From the NCBI RefSeq assembly GCF_040784935.1, contig NZ_CP160680.1:3380501-3444500 (forward strand): 64,000 nt of DNA, read 5' to 3'. Both the position numbers and the translations under genes were made by a program. Positions 17,901-26,221 of this stretch are shown in pieces; the first letter of the stretch is position 1; the number at the start of each line of letters is the position of its first letter. The notes below the pieces were generated by a model. The model had not been told where the DNA came from and did no database searches. It worked only from the letters and a program-made list of their open reading frames with translations. This DNA comes from Lewinella sp. LCG006 (GTDB lineage Bacteria; Bacteroidota; Bacteroidia; Chitinophagales; Saprospiraceae).

Positions 17901-20622
17901 AGAGGGCGATGCTAACGGCAACGGAGCTATCGACATCAACGAAGTATACCGTTCGACGAACAGCTGTAGCCAGCTGATCACGATCACGGAAGTACACGAC
18001 TTCACGATCGACTTCCCAGAAGATGCTGACGCTGATTGTGGTGATCCTGATGTACCAACGATCATTACGACCACTGTAGGTTGTGATGTATTGAGCGTAA
18101 ACATTGGTGAGCCAGTGATCTTCTCTGCTACGGGTGATGAGTGCTACAAGTTCTCGATCACTTACGATGTAATCAACTGGTGTGTTTGGGATGGTGAGTA
18201 CGAAGGACTTGTTCTTCCTCGCATGACCGAAGACGACGGTGAGGCACTTCCTGTAGACCGTGCGGTAGAAGGCAACGAGCGCCCAGTAGTACGGGTGGTG
18301 AGTGGCTTTGGCCCAGTAGACAACAACTGTGATGGTGTAGCTGATGCTCAGCAAGGCATCCAGTACAGCGTAGTGATCGATCGCCGCCACAATGACCGTG
18401 ACGGAGATTCTGACATCGCTGATGTGATCTATGACAACATCCCAGGCAACACTCCTGGTTGTATTCCTGCTGACCAGTTTGGTCGTCGCAACTACGGTCG
18501 CTACATCTACACGCAATTTGTGAAAGTGTACGACTCTACCGCACCAGTGGTAGCAGTGGGAGAGTACGGTGGCCCAACGGCTAACTGCCCTAACCTGCTT
18601 CCTGGCCAGTTTGGTGATGATGATGGTAACTGTGAAGAAGCAGTAAGCATTCCGTTCAGTGTATCTGACGAGTGTGAATTGTTTGACGGAGCAGGTAACC
18701 TGGTGGTAAGCATCGTATCTGCTGAGCTTGATGCTTTCGCCGTAGACGCTAACGGCGACGGCGACATCAAGTCGAACGAATTCGTAGCTGATCAGAACGT
18801 ACTATCCTTGATCACCGACAACGGTGACGGCACTTACGTATTCGCAGGTACCTTCCCAATCATTACCAACGCGATGGGAGACAATGTCTACCACGCAGTA
18901 CGCGTATTGTTTGAGGACGGTTGTGGTAACCAGACCAGCGAGACCATCGTGTTCGATGTGATCGACTGCAAAGGACCAGCACCAGTATGTATCAACGGCT
19001 TGACCGTGACCCTGATGCCTCAGGAAGAAGGTGGTTGTGCAATGGCTATCTGGGCTTCTGACTTCGAAGGTTCACCAATCAGTGACTGTACTGGTCAAGG
19101 ACCAGAACTGTTCGGTGGTCTACCTCGCGTGACGAAGTACGCTATCTACCGTGCAGCTGACGTAGAAGCTGATCCTAACTTCGTACCAAGCCCAGATGAT
19201 ACTGGATTGGTATTGACCGATCAAGATGATCCTACAACGGTTGTCTACGTATACGCTTTCGACGAAGATGGCAACTACGACTACTGTGAGACTTATGTAC
19301 TGGTACAGCAGCACGTTGACTGTGGCGCTGGAACAGGCACCCTGTCAGGTGTGATTGCTACGGAAAGCAACGAGACAGTAGAAGGTGTAGAGGTGAGCAT
19401 CAACGGCGGTATGTCTGCCATGATGGTAACCAATGCCGACGGTACGTACAACTTCAGCAACCTGGCTTTAGGAGGTGACTATACGGTTACTCCTTACCTG
19501 AACGCCAACCCACTGAATGGTGTGTCTACCTTTGACCTGGTACTGATGAGCAAGCACATCCTTGGCGTACAGCCATTGGATAGCCCTTACAAGCGGATCG
19601 CAGCGGACATCAACCGTTCAAACACGATCACGACGCTGGATATGATCCAGTTGCGTAAGTTGATCTTGAACATTGATACGCAGTTTGCTAACAACACGAG
19701 CTGGCGCTTTGTGGATGCAGCCTACAGTTTCCCTACACCAACTAATCCTTGGGAGGAAGTCTTCCCCGAGTTGATCAATGAGAACAACCTGGCGGGTGAC
19801 GTACTTGATGCGGACTTCGTGGGTGTGAAGATCGGTGATGTGAACGGATCAGCGCAAGCCAATGCCTTGGCGGGCGATGATCGTACGTTGAACGGTACGT
19901 TCCACCTGAGGGCAGAAGACATCGACCTGAAAGCGGGCAATACCTACACCGTAGCCGTGACAGCGGAGAACCTCAAGCAGATCGAAGGCTACCAGGGTAC
20001 GCTGCAACTGAACGGTGTAGAACTGGTGGACATCGAATACGGACAGGCACAAGCCGAAAACTTCGGCCTGCGTTATGTTGCGGAAGGCTCCATCACCATG
20101 AGCTGGAACCACGACGGCGGCGGTACCACAACCGATGTCCTGTTCAGTCTGGTACTACGAGCAAGTGAAGACCGGCCCCTGCGCGAAGCCCTGAGTATTT
20201 CTAGCCGTTACACGGCTGCGGAGGCCTACCCCTCTGTCCTCGCGGACATCTCCCCTGAGAGGGGAGAACAGGTGCTTGGTTTAGGGGTGGTGTTTAACAG
20301 CGGAGAAGTTATTGCTGCAGGTTTTGAACTGTTCCAGAACACGCCAAACCCATTCGCGGTAGAAACCTTAATCGGTTTCAGCCTGCCTGACCGGCAGGCA
20401 GGCCTGCCAGCGGATGCGGGTAGAGACGGATTGACATCCGTCTCGGTAACGATCAGCGACGCTAGTGGTCGCGTACTGAATGTAGTACGTGGTGATTACG
20501 CCGCTGGTTACAATACAATCAATGTGACCAAGGAGATGATCCAAGGTGCAACGGGTGTATTGACTTACACGGTAACTGCCGGTGAGTTCACTGCAACTAA
20601 GAAGATGATTGTAGTGGATTAA
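14977..20622 (+). CDS. Giant HYR/dockerin-like T9SS cargo protein
   Basis: 1881 residues. The signal peptide (MKRPLLFLLLLLSLVFTG...GQ) may start at 14977 or at the in-frame ATG at 14995. Residues about 30-205 are the N-terminal module shared with the two preceding genes. The long middle is Cys-rich, with HYR-like segments (for example DKTNPVVTCP, CGNETCEEYTVVV). Near residue 1453 a carboxypeptidase-regulatory-like beta sandwich begins (GVEVSINGG). It is followed by dockerin-like segments at about 1544 (ADINRSNTITTLDMIQLRKL) and 1621 (GDVNGSAQAN). Residues about 1784-1881 (ELFQNTPNPF to KKMIVVD) are a T9SS type A sorting domain. The codons of the middle part strongly favour C-ending Asn, Asp and Ile and CGT for Arg, as in highly expressed genes. 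Three palindromic elements are embedded in frame near the 3' end. Likely an abundant surface protein; no catalytic motif seen. Confidence 0.9.
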   Translation: MYKKTKMKRPLLFLLLLLSLVFTGSIHGQGITYGFQQSAGEPQVITALAYPDFSSTDVTISTAVFTFLLPEGTVTNPSISPAPAVGSFVDITGLWGAQLVDPATYDMLGFDEADLQGNDVYQVVLQNSPILNNVVNGTPIPLFSFELPEGCNGGNIQVLINDSAIQQAIFNNLGANFNNQMSMSIDNAPSEDIYEDNNPDSFIIPCDCDDPIEVGCIADVNVTLGAQCTATIVAPMVITGNYACADEVIVTVDGGNSNVITGCGEHTYMVEIYVEGELVYTCWGNIFAEDKTNPVVTCPANTSTVTQDYAAHQASGNLNAGDATLNFNNYSCLNQGFLADGVHNYDVVTFTTPDFAIPVDVYTILMESAWGDGSMFLFQGGFDPTAPCENLIGSSDDAFVPGGNVFDPALRLSLPLLPNTTYTLVLTNWLTTQFGNWTVSIYSDNNTGVSGPEFTPVNITDTRDLVCEDIDFIRFQTPQSWIASAAGVLDFTATRNTFFGGSTAALNAFIAKVGLTGFPVVGDNCGPVKVTLSDAVSSAGDCGDVTLTRTFTVSDRYDGACVGAPRVVACTQTITFRKPTIGDLVFPPFVAPLECDENFAVDANGNPHPSASGYPWIRTAFGFYDLDQTYCNIGASYSDEPRITVCEGTYKLRREWNIIDWCNPGGSGTLNQLIKVFDATGPVISGIPNVINVSTSPFSCLANVAIPCPTLTDGNGCSSVAGTTYTVLAFGESFFAGGDLCDGDVVSAPIGEHILIICAEDACGNETCEEYTVVVTDDIEPTASCNDDINVSIGGGDVANGIEGIARLFAADVDEGSNDNCGEVTLEVRRNYWRNNTCDASASRWSPWGDFVDFYCCDIDNEITIELRVTDEAGNTNICWQVVTPEDKLNPFCYAPAPVTLTCSDLPLAFPGDIATAYDEDFAATSTMMSAIFGGATGTDNCAVDTIVERTPNLQVNDCGWGTITRRFEAWQLRPEGDANGNGAIDINEVYRSTNSCSQLITITEVHDFTIDFPEDADADCGDPDVPTIITTTVGCDVLSVNIGEPVIFSATGDECYKFSITYDVINWCVWDGEYEGLVLPRMTEDDGEALPVDRAVEGNERPVVRVVSGFGPVDNNCDGVADAQQGIQYSVVIDRRHNDRDGDSDIADVIYDNIPGNTPGCIPADQFGRRNYGRYIYTQFVKVYDSTAPVVAVGEYGGPTANCPNLLPGQFGDDDGNCEEAVSIPFSVSDECELFDGAGNLVVSIVSAELDAFAVDANGDGDIKSNEFVADQNVLSLITDNGDGTYVFAGTFPIITNAMGDNVYHAVRVLFEDGCGNQTSETIVFDVIDCKGPAPVCINGLTVTLMPQEEGGCAMAIWASDFEGSPISDCTGQGPELFGGLPRVTKYAIYRAADVEADPNFVPSPDDTGLVLTDQDDPTTVVYVYAFDEDGNYDYCETYVLVQQHVDCGAGTGTLSGVIATESNETVEGVEVSINGGMSAMMVTNADGTYNFSNLALGGDYTVTPYLNANPLNGVSTFDLVLMSKHILGVQPLDSPYKRIAADINRSNTITTLDMIQLRKLILNIDTQFANNTSWRFVDAAYSFPTPTNPWEEVFPELINENNLAGDVLDADFVGVKIGDVNGSAQANALAGDDRTLNGTFHLRAEDIDLKAGNTYTVAVTAENLKQIEGYQGTLQLNGVELVDIEYGQAQAENFGLRYVAEGSITMSWNHDGGGTTTDVLFSLVLRASEDRPLREALSISSRYTAAEAYPSVLADISPERGEQVLGLGVVFNSGEVIAAGFELFQNTPNPFAVETLIGFSLPDRQAGLPADAGRDGLTSVSVTISDASGRVLNVVRGDYAAGYNTINVTKEMIQGATGVLTYTVTAGEFTATKKMIVVD
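20229..20292 (+). repeat. Palindrome-containing element inserted in frame in a coding region
   Basis: The stretch contains the perfect hairpin CTCCCCT-GAG-AGGGGAG at 20250-20266, followed by GAACAGGTGCTTGG and GGGGTGG. In the protein it reads as the low-complexity tract PSVLADISPERGEQ and a few more residues. The style differs from the surrounding codons, and similar text is known from intergenic repeats of other Bacteroidota (recollection, not checked). Confidence 0.5.
20381..20444 (+). repeat. Two adjacent hairpins inside the T9SS sorting-domain coding region
   Basis: GCCTGCCT (20381-20388) pairs with AGGCAGGC (20396-20403). GAGACGGA (20423-20430) pairs with TCCGTCTC (20437-20444). The tract is translated as LPDRQAGLPADAGRDGLTSV, an unusual loop within the sorting domain. 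It looks like an in-frame insertion of a palindromic element that keeps the reading frame open. Confidence 0.55.
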
Positions 20623-20749
20623 AACACTATGACTATTGATGATAATTAAGATGAAAAGATGATGAAAGGATTGTGTCTACTTATAGAATCCCCCTTTTAT
20701 AAGGCACAGCCTTAATCATCAATTGTATCATGTGATAGTTTTTTATACG

Positions 20750-20782
20750 ATGGCTAGGCCGTAAAGGCTTAGCCATTATTTT
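20750..20782 (+). terminator. Terminator of the giant surface-protein cluster
   Basis: ATGGCTAGGCC (20750-20760) pairs with GGCTTAGCCAT (20766-20776) with one G-U pair, around a 5-base loop GTAAA. It is followed by TATTTT. It is the best-formed hairpin after the 14.0-20.6 kb genes. Confidence 0.75.
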
Positions 20783-20839
20783 AACCTCTATGATGAATAA
20801 ACTCAATACACACAACGAAGAATCCGCTTCTAAAAAGTT

Positions 20840-21190
20840 ATGTGGGATAAGGGCCACCAACTAGAGTTGTTCTATGGCGATAAGTTTTGCTGCAAGTGAA
20901 ACTTTCATCCTGAGCTTCGATGTGTTTTTGCTGAATTTGTTCGCATTCGACTGCAAGATTTAGAGCTTGTTGGGGAATTTTGCGAAATTTATCCAACGCT
21001 ACAAACGGATGAGCGGTGCGCCTTCAAAGGGCGTTTGCAGTTGTACGAAAGCAGTTTGGAGCAGTTTAATTATGTCTTGCTCAATGCGGTACCTTTGTCT
21101 CCGTGGAAGGAAGTGTTAAGTTTCCGTTTTGACTTGTTACTAAGTTGTATCTTTCTGAACAAACTAATACAAGGCCTTATCTATGAGCCG
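20840..21190 (+). pseudogene. Possible decayed gene, unrecognised
   Basis: From an ATG at 20840 the frame reads MWDKGHQLELFYGDKFCCK, then meets a TGA at 20897. It then continues open through about 100 codons (for example LQDLELVGEFCEIYPTL and SSLEQFNYVLLNAV) up to and into the start of the esterase gene. The composition looks protein-like, but I recognise no family. It could be a remnant of a small regulator or simply a chance frame. The rest of the 20.6-21.2 kb gap holds only the terminator described separately. Confidence 0.25.
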
Positions 21191-22091
21191 ATATTTTACA
21201 ATAAAAACGTTTTTCTTTTTCCTCGCTTTAGCGCTACTATTCCAGATAGTTGCTCGAATACAGGTAGCTTATGAAGCCAGGAAACACCAAGACTATATCG
21301 CGTCGCTCAAGGATACGGCTTCTCCCAATGTACAAACATTGAAAGATACTATCCTCATCGATTATTTGGGAACCAAAAGAACCCTCTGGATTTATCTGCC
21401 TCCAAATTATGCAATGGACAGTGTGCGTTATCCGGTGATCTACTTCATGGATGGGGCTTCTTTGTTTAGTGAAAAAATAAAAGAAGGTATGGAGTGGCAG
21501 GTAGATGAAGTAATGGATAGTATTGCCGCCGCAGGAGGGCCGGTCGCAATCGTTGTAGGCATCGATAATTCAGATGATCGGCTGACGGAATATAAGCCTT
21601 TTCTCTCCCCTCATCTTCCGGAAGAGACCTCGGTCACCGGCGACCAACACGCGGAATGGATAGCTAGCGACCTGAAGGATTGGGTAGATAGAAACTATCG
21701 CACGCTGCCCTCCCCCGAGACAACGACCATTGGTGGTGCCTCCCTCGGAGGACTAATGGCCTATTACGCACTCACGACTTACCCGGATATCTTTGGGAAT
21801 GCAATCGTTTTCTCGCCCTCTTTTTGGGTTAATGAACAGGTATTTACGCTACATCATAACGTTTCGGACCTCAATGACCACCGTATTTATCTCAATGTCG
21901 GGGAGCAGGAAGGCGGCGATCAACGCGTCAATGCACAAAAAATATACGACCTCCTATTGGCCGGGGGAATGTCAAAAGACAATATCAGGTTTGATATAGA
22001 AGCAGGGGAGGGGCATTCAGATCCTACTTGGCGCAAGGGGTTTCGGAAGGCTTATCCTTGGGTGCAGGGTAGGAGTGTTAGTGATTTTTGA
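21183..22091 (+). CDS. Alpha/beta-hydrolase, esterase D/enterochelin esterase-like
   Basis: 302 residues. A hydrophobic N-terminal segment (TFFFFLALALLFQIVARI) acts as an uncleaved anchor or signal. The body matches the putative esterase family (PF00756-like): LWIYLPPNY near residue 66, PVIYFMDG, the nucleophile elbow GGASLGG with Ser187, and the likely catalytic His278 in GEGHSDPTW. The acid residue would be an Asp or Glu between them. It should hydrolyse an ester or thioester in the envelope or periplasm; the substrate is unknown. In the last bases it overlaps the convergent LytTR regulator gene by 14 bp (22078-22091), so the two transcripts run into each other and no separate terminator is visible. 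Confidence 0.85.
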   Translation: MSRYFTIKTFFFFLALALLFQIVARIQVAYEARKHQDYIASLKDTASPNVQTLKDTILIDYLGTKRTLWIYLPPNYAMDSVRYPVIYFMDGASLFSEKIKEGMEWQVDEVMDSIAAAGGPVAIVVGIDNSDDRLTEYKPFLSPHLPEETSVTGDQHAEWIASDLKDWVDRNYRTLPSPETTTIGGASLGGLMAYYALTTYPDIFGNAIVFSPSFWVNEQVFTLHHNVSDLNDHRIYLNVGEQEGGDQRVNAQKIYDLLLAGGMSKDNIRFDIEAGEGHSDPTWRKGFRKAYPWVQGRSVSDF

Positions 22092-22830
22092 TTACATCCT
22101 GCACAAATGCATCCCGCTTGCGGCGTGCTACCGGAACCTGCGACCCATCACGCATCACCAAAGTGCCATCGCTCTGGTACTTGCTGATCAGCTGAATGTT
22201 GATGAAATGAGACTTGTGGACGGTGTAGAAGCCGTAGGTCTTGAGCAAATCTACGAAAACGCCAATGTTGTAAGAGCTGATGATACAACTGCCATTGGTC
22301 AGGTAAATCTTGGTGTATTTTTGCCAGCCTTCGCAGCGTACGATATCCTTTACGGGCACAAAATCGTAGGATTGGGTGCCTGGAACAGCAATCTGGGTTT
22401 CCTGATCGCCGAGATGATTGAGGTTGTGTCGCAGGTTGTCGTAAAGCTGAACTTTTTGCCGATTCTCAATACGAACAGTTGCTTTGTGAACGGCTTTGAT
22501 GAGGTCTTGGGTGTTGACCGGCTTGAGGAGGTAGTCGACAGCACTGATCTTGAGCGCATCCAGCGCGTAGTCGTTGAATCCGGTAACGAAAATAATTTCA
22601 AAATTGATCGTTTTTATTTGCTGAAGCAACTCAAAACCATTGCCACCAGGCATTGCAATATCGAGGAATAACAAATCTGGTGGGTATTTTTCCAAAGCCG
22701 CTTTTGCTTGGCTAATATCTCCCGCAGTTGCTATTACGCTTACATTTGGGCAGTAGCGTTCCAGTTTCATTTGGAGCACTTTTAGCAATTTAGGCTCGTC
22801 GTCGACTAATAGGGCTTTAATTGTTTCCAT
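22078..22830 (-). CDS. LytTR-family response regulator
   Basis: 250 residues. An N-terminal receiver domain (about 4-120) has the acidic pair at D10/D11, the phospho-acceptor Asp57 in LLFLDIAMP, the switch Thr in FVTGF and Lys103 in LLKP. From about 140 to 250 there is a LytTR DNA-binding domain (RCEGWQKYTKIYLTNG, VHKSHFINI). The start ATG (22830-22828) overlaps the last 14 bp of the kinase gene, so the two are translationally coupled. The natural partner is that kinase. Target promoters cannot be assigned from the sequence, but the secreted-protein genes on both sides are candidates. Confidence 0.95.
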   Translation of the reverse strand: METIKALLVDDEPKLLKVLQMKLERYCPNVSVIATAGDISQAKAALEKYPPDLLFLDIAMPGGNGFELLQQIKTINFEIIFVTGFNDYALDALKISAVDYLLKPVNTQDLIKAVHKATVRIENRQKVQLYDNLRHNLNHLGDQETQIAVPGTQSYDFVPVKDIVRCEGWQKYTKIYLTNGSCIISSYNIGVFVDLLKTYGFYTVHKSHFINIQLISKYQSDGTLVMRDGSQVPVARRKRDAFVQDVIKNH

Positions 22831-25800
22831 CCTCTAAAAATTTGAAATAAATGGTCACCTGGGTACCTGGATATTCTTCTTGCTCAGGCTCGGCCTCCGT
22901 AATGGTGTAGTTCACCTTTACCAGGTCGGCTGCTGCCAGGGTGTCAATTTTATCTTGTACAATCTGCATCCCTCTGCTGTGGTGCCCAGTGCGCGTGCGT
23001 TGTCCTGCCCGTTTCCTGCCGATGCCGTTGTCGGTGATGGTGCAGCAGAGGGTATCTTGGTCAATTTGACTAAAGTGAATGCTTAAATAACCCTGCCCAT
23101 CACGTCTTTCGCTCAGACCGTGGTTGATGGCATTTTCTACAAAAGGCTGGATGATCATGGTAGGGACTTGTAGGCCACTTTTTAGTAGTTCACCGGGAAC
23201 CTTGATAGCTACTCGGAACAGCTCTTCGAAGCGCATCTGCTCCAGGTCGGTATAGTTGGTGAGTAAGGCTATCTCCTGTTCGAGCGGAAGCAGGGTCTCC
23301 CGCGAGCTATCCAGGTATTGCCGCATCAAGCTGGCAAAGCGCGTCAGGTAGTCGTCGGCCAGATCTACTTCCTGGGTTTGGATAAAATACTGAATAGACC
23401 CTAGCGCATTGAAAATAAAATGAGGGTTCATCTGCGCTTTCAGTGCTTCCAGCTCCATGACGGCCAATCTTCGATTGAGGGCCTGCTCATTGGCTAATTG
23501 TCGTTTAGCTACTTGCAAGCGTCTTAGCCCTAAACCCATCACCAAAGCCAAGAGGCTGACCAGAAGCAAGGCCTGAAACCATAAACGCTGCCAGAGGGCG
23601 GAGCGGATGTAGATCAATGTGGGAGGAAGTTCAAATCTCCGGCCATAAATGTCAATGGCTGCGACGTGGAATTGGTATTCCCCGGGCCGGAGGCCGCTAT
23701 AACGCCGAGAGCGTTCTGGACTTTCTTGCCAATCAGCTTCCAAGGGTTCGAGGCGGGTCTGGTAGTGGATGTGGCCTTTGCTGGCATAGGAGCGGAGCAG
23801 GAAAGCAAAATCCAGTTGGTTGGTCGTATAAGGCAACTTCGTCAACGCTTCCGCTGAAACGGGAGACCCATTGGCGGTAATGGCTTTTAATTGAAAAGCA
23901 TTTTTTGCTGGCGCAGGGAGCTGGTGCGTACGACGCTGGAGCTCGTGTAGGCCTTCATTGGAGGCCACCAACAGCACACTATCGCCCAAGGCCAAAACAT
24001 CATCAATCTCCAAAGTGGGCAAACCGTCTAAGTGGGTAAACTGCTGGTAGTTTTCTCGCTGCTGCGTCGGAACCGTAAAAATACCATTGTTGGTAGCTAG
24101 TACCACCCCCCGCCTGCCATCGGGTCGGATAGCGCGGATGTGGTTGTTTGAAATGATTTTTTTTAGTTTTTGGGTGTCGAAATCGTAACAGAACAAGCCA
24201 TTGCTTTCCGTACCAATCCACAGCATGCCGGGGGTACCGAAAAGTGCCGAGATGTTTTTGAGTTCGGCTTCGTGGGGCAGAAAGGGGACTAGTTTATCGT
24301 TTTCAATAATGGAGAGCCCATCAATATCTCCACCGTAAATCGTACCCGTTTGCGGGTGGAGGTAAAGCAAGCTCGCCTTGTCGGCAAGTGCGGTAATCTG
24401 GCATGGTTCCCCATCTACCGGGGCCAAATCCCAGCGGAAAATCACATTGTAGCCAGGGATACTGAATAGTTGTTTTTTCTCAGCAAGATAGACGGCTGAC
24501 GTAAAGTTGAATGTCAGAAAAGATGACTTCATTACAAAGCTCGGTGACTGTACCTTAGCCCAGGAACAGCTTCTAAAAATAGTACTTAAAGATGATTGAG
24601 CTCTGGCGAAATTAGCAGTTATGTCTAGCAGCAGTAATTCGTCGGATAAAGAAAGACACAATTCCTCCTCCAGCCAGATGGCCGTTCGGAAATGTTTTCC
24701 CGATGCTGGTTGGTAAATACTCCTGACGGTATCCACAGCAATATCATAAATTTGGCCGTTTTCGGTGATGCCAATTATCCGGTCATCCGGCGTTCTCATC
24801 AAGCGTTTCAGGTACTGGTTGCCGGATGTGGGCAAGTTGCGCTTGCGCACCCCCTGATAGGCAAAAGGAATCATAAGTAGCCCTCCGTTGCGGGTGCCTT
24901 GCCAGATATTGCCTTCCCCGTCAGTGTAGGTGCGCAAGGGAACCCAGGCTTGTTCTTTACTGGTCCAGACTAGTTGCCTTAGCAACTGGCCGGAATGATC
25001 CAATTGGACACTACCCGCATCTGATTCCAGCCAAACGGTAGCATCGCTGATGCTGAAATTGGTGTAATACTTTGGTTGTAATCCATAATCAGTAAAAGAA
25101 AGCTGCCGGGATTGCCCATTGCTGGTATTTAAGAATAAGTATCTGCCAAGAGGACTAGGCATTGTGAAAATCCACTTGGAGGGTTGTGCCGGAAAGGAAG
25201 CATACTTTAAGGTTTGTAGAATACTATCGATCTTGATATTAGGCACCCCAAACCACTGCTGCTCTTCTTGCCAAAGCAGGCTATCATTGACTAGATAGAA
25301 ACAATCGGAGGTGGTGCGTGGATATTTACGGATTTCATGACGGCCTACTTCCCAAGTGGTGATGCTATCCTTGGTGGCCGTGTGAAAACCTTGGACGGAT
25401 TCCCGATGAAAGGGGGTGTTGGGATAGGATTGTTTTGCTCGCCACTCTTGTCCAAACCGTGTAAGTTCTTTTGTGGTGAAGGAATAGGGATTCAGTAAAG
25501 TTTTCCAGTGTTTGTCGTAAGTGCGCAAAAGGCTCTCAGATGAATAGGAGGGGGTGCCGCTAGGTAGTAAGGTGATGAGTGCCGCTGGTGCATCATCCAC
25601 AATGTGAATACTGTCATTCAGCAGGTAAGCTGGCCGGTTTTTATAAGCGTAGAGCCAGATTTTATCGTCGGGTGCCCGCAGTGCCCAGGCGATGTCATTG
25701 CCGGGCAAGCCATCCGCAGTGGTATAATGCTGGAAGGTGTAGCCATTAAATTTGGCCAGGCCATTTTCGGTGTAGGCCCAGATGTAACCGTCCTTATCCT

Positions 25801-25942
25801 CCACTACGCCATAGACATAGTTGGTCGGCAAGCCATCCGCCGTCGTGTAGCGGTAATAGCTGGGGCTTTGGGCGCAGAGCGTATTCAATACTACGCAAAA
25901 CCCGACCATCAATAATGGACGATAAGATAATAAGGTGCTCAT
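22817..25942 (-). CDS. Sensor histidine kinase with two-component propeller and Y_Y_Y domain
   Basis: About 1041 residues from the ATG at 25942, chosen because it gives a signal peptide (MSTLLSYRPLLMVGF...LCAQ). Earlier in-frame ATGs at 25981 and 26101 exist but add an unlikely leader. The order is: periplasmic propeller repeats (for example GVVEDKDGYIWAYTENGLAK, PDDKIWLYAY); a Y_Y_Y-type beta sandwich (HIHYQTRLEPLEADW to RPGEYQFHVAAID); one membrane helix (WFQALLLVSLLALVMGLGL); then a LytS/YehU-type kinase with His841 in MNPHFIFNALGS, the N box PFVENAINHG and the G box DNGIGRKRAG. It belongs to the common Bacteroidota pairing of a propeller sensor with a LytTR regulator, the gene overlapping its 3' end. 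The ligand is unknown. Confidence 0.93.
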   Translation of the reverse strand: MSTLLSYRPLLMVGFCVVLNTLCAQSPSYYRYTTADGLPTNYVYGVVEDKDGYIWAYTENGLAKFNGYTFQHYTTADGLPGNDIAWALRAPDDKIWLYAYKNRPAYLLNDSIHIVDDAPAALITLLPSGTPSYSSESLLRTYDKHWKTLLNPYSFTTKELTRFGQEWRAKQSYPNTPFHRESVQGFHTATKDSITTWEVGRHEIRKYPRTTSDCFYLVNDSLLWQEEQQWFGVPNIKIDSILQTLKYASFPAQPSKWIFTMPSPLGRYLFLNTSNGQSRQLSFTDYGLQPKYYTNFSISDATVWLESDAGSVQLDHSGQLLRQLVWTSKEQAWVPLRTYTDGEGNIWQGTRNGGLLMIPFAYQGVRKRNLPTSGNQYLKRLMRTPDDRIIGITENGQIYDIAVDTVRSIYQPASGKHFRTAIWLEEELCLSLSDELLLLDITANFARAQSSLSTIFRSCSWAKVQSPSFVMKSSFLTFNFTSAVYLAEKKQLFSIPGYNVIFRWDLAPVDGEPCQITALADKASLLYLHPQTGTIYGGDIDGLSIIENDKLVPFLPHEAELKNISALFGTPGMLWIGTESNGLFCYDFDTQKLKKIISNNHIRAIRPDGRRGVVLATNNGIFTVPTQQRENYQQFTHLDGLPTLEIDDVLALGDSVLLVASNEGLHELQRRTHQLPAPAKNAFQLKAITANGSPVSAEALTKLPYTTNQLDFAFLLRSYASKGHIHYQTRLEPLEADWQESPERSRRYSGLRPGEYQFHVAAIDIYGRRFELPPTLIYIRSALWQRLWFQALLLVSLLALVMGLGLRRLQVAKRQLANEQALNRRLAVMELEALKAQMNPHFIFNALGSIQYFIQTQEVDLADDYLTRFASLMRQYLDSSRETLLPLEQEIALLTNYTDLEQMRFEELFRVAIKVPGELLKSGLQVPTMIIQPFVENAINHGLSERRDGQGYLSIHFSQIDQDTLCCTITDNGIGRKRAGQRTRTGHHSRGMQIVQDKIDTLAAADLVKVNYTITEAEPEQEEYPGTQVTIYFKFLEDGNN

Positions 25943-26063
25943 CATTACAATAATAAGCAAAAGAGAAAACAAGCTGGGCATTTTCGGAGGATCGGTAATT
26001 TTCTTCGGAGGAAGGGTAAGATGACCGTTGGTCAGGTGATAGTAACCGAAGGTCGGTTGGTAG

Positions 26064-26094
26064 TTGGAGCCATTTAGGGTGCCGTCTATATTTG
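26064..26094 (+). promoter_or_regulatory. Bacteroidota-type promoter candidate
   Basis: TTGG (26064-26067), 19 bases, then TATATTTG (26087-26094), close to the TTTG-N19-TAnnTTTG form. It lies about 128 bp before the lipoprotein gene at 26222 and is divergent from the kinase gene. Found by eye only. Confidence 0.35.
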
Positions 26095-26221
26095 GTAACA
26101 ACCTTTAAGCGTGGTCATAAAATCCGGTAAGGGCTGAAGATATTGTCTTTGTTTAGTGACTGATTAGCGTGCTTAATAACAATACACTCTGATTCGAAAT
26201 CAACCATAAAACCCTTTTGTC

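Noticed and set aside
22075-22671. Forward frame of 198 codons opposite the LytTR regulator
   Set aside because: Fully antisense to a clear receiver-LytTR gene and without recognisable protein features.
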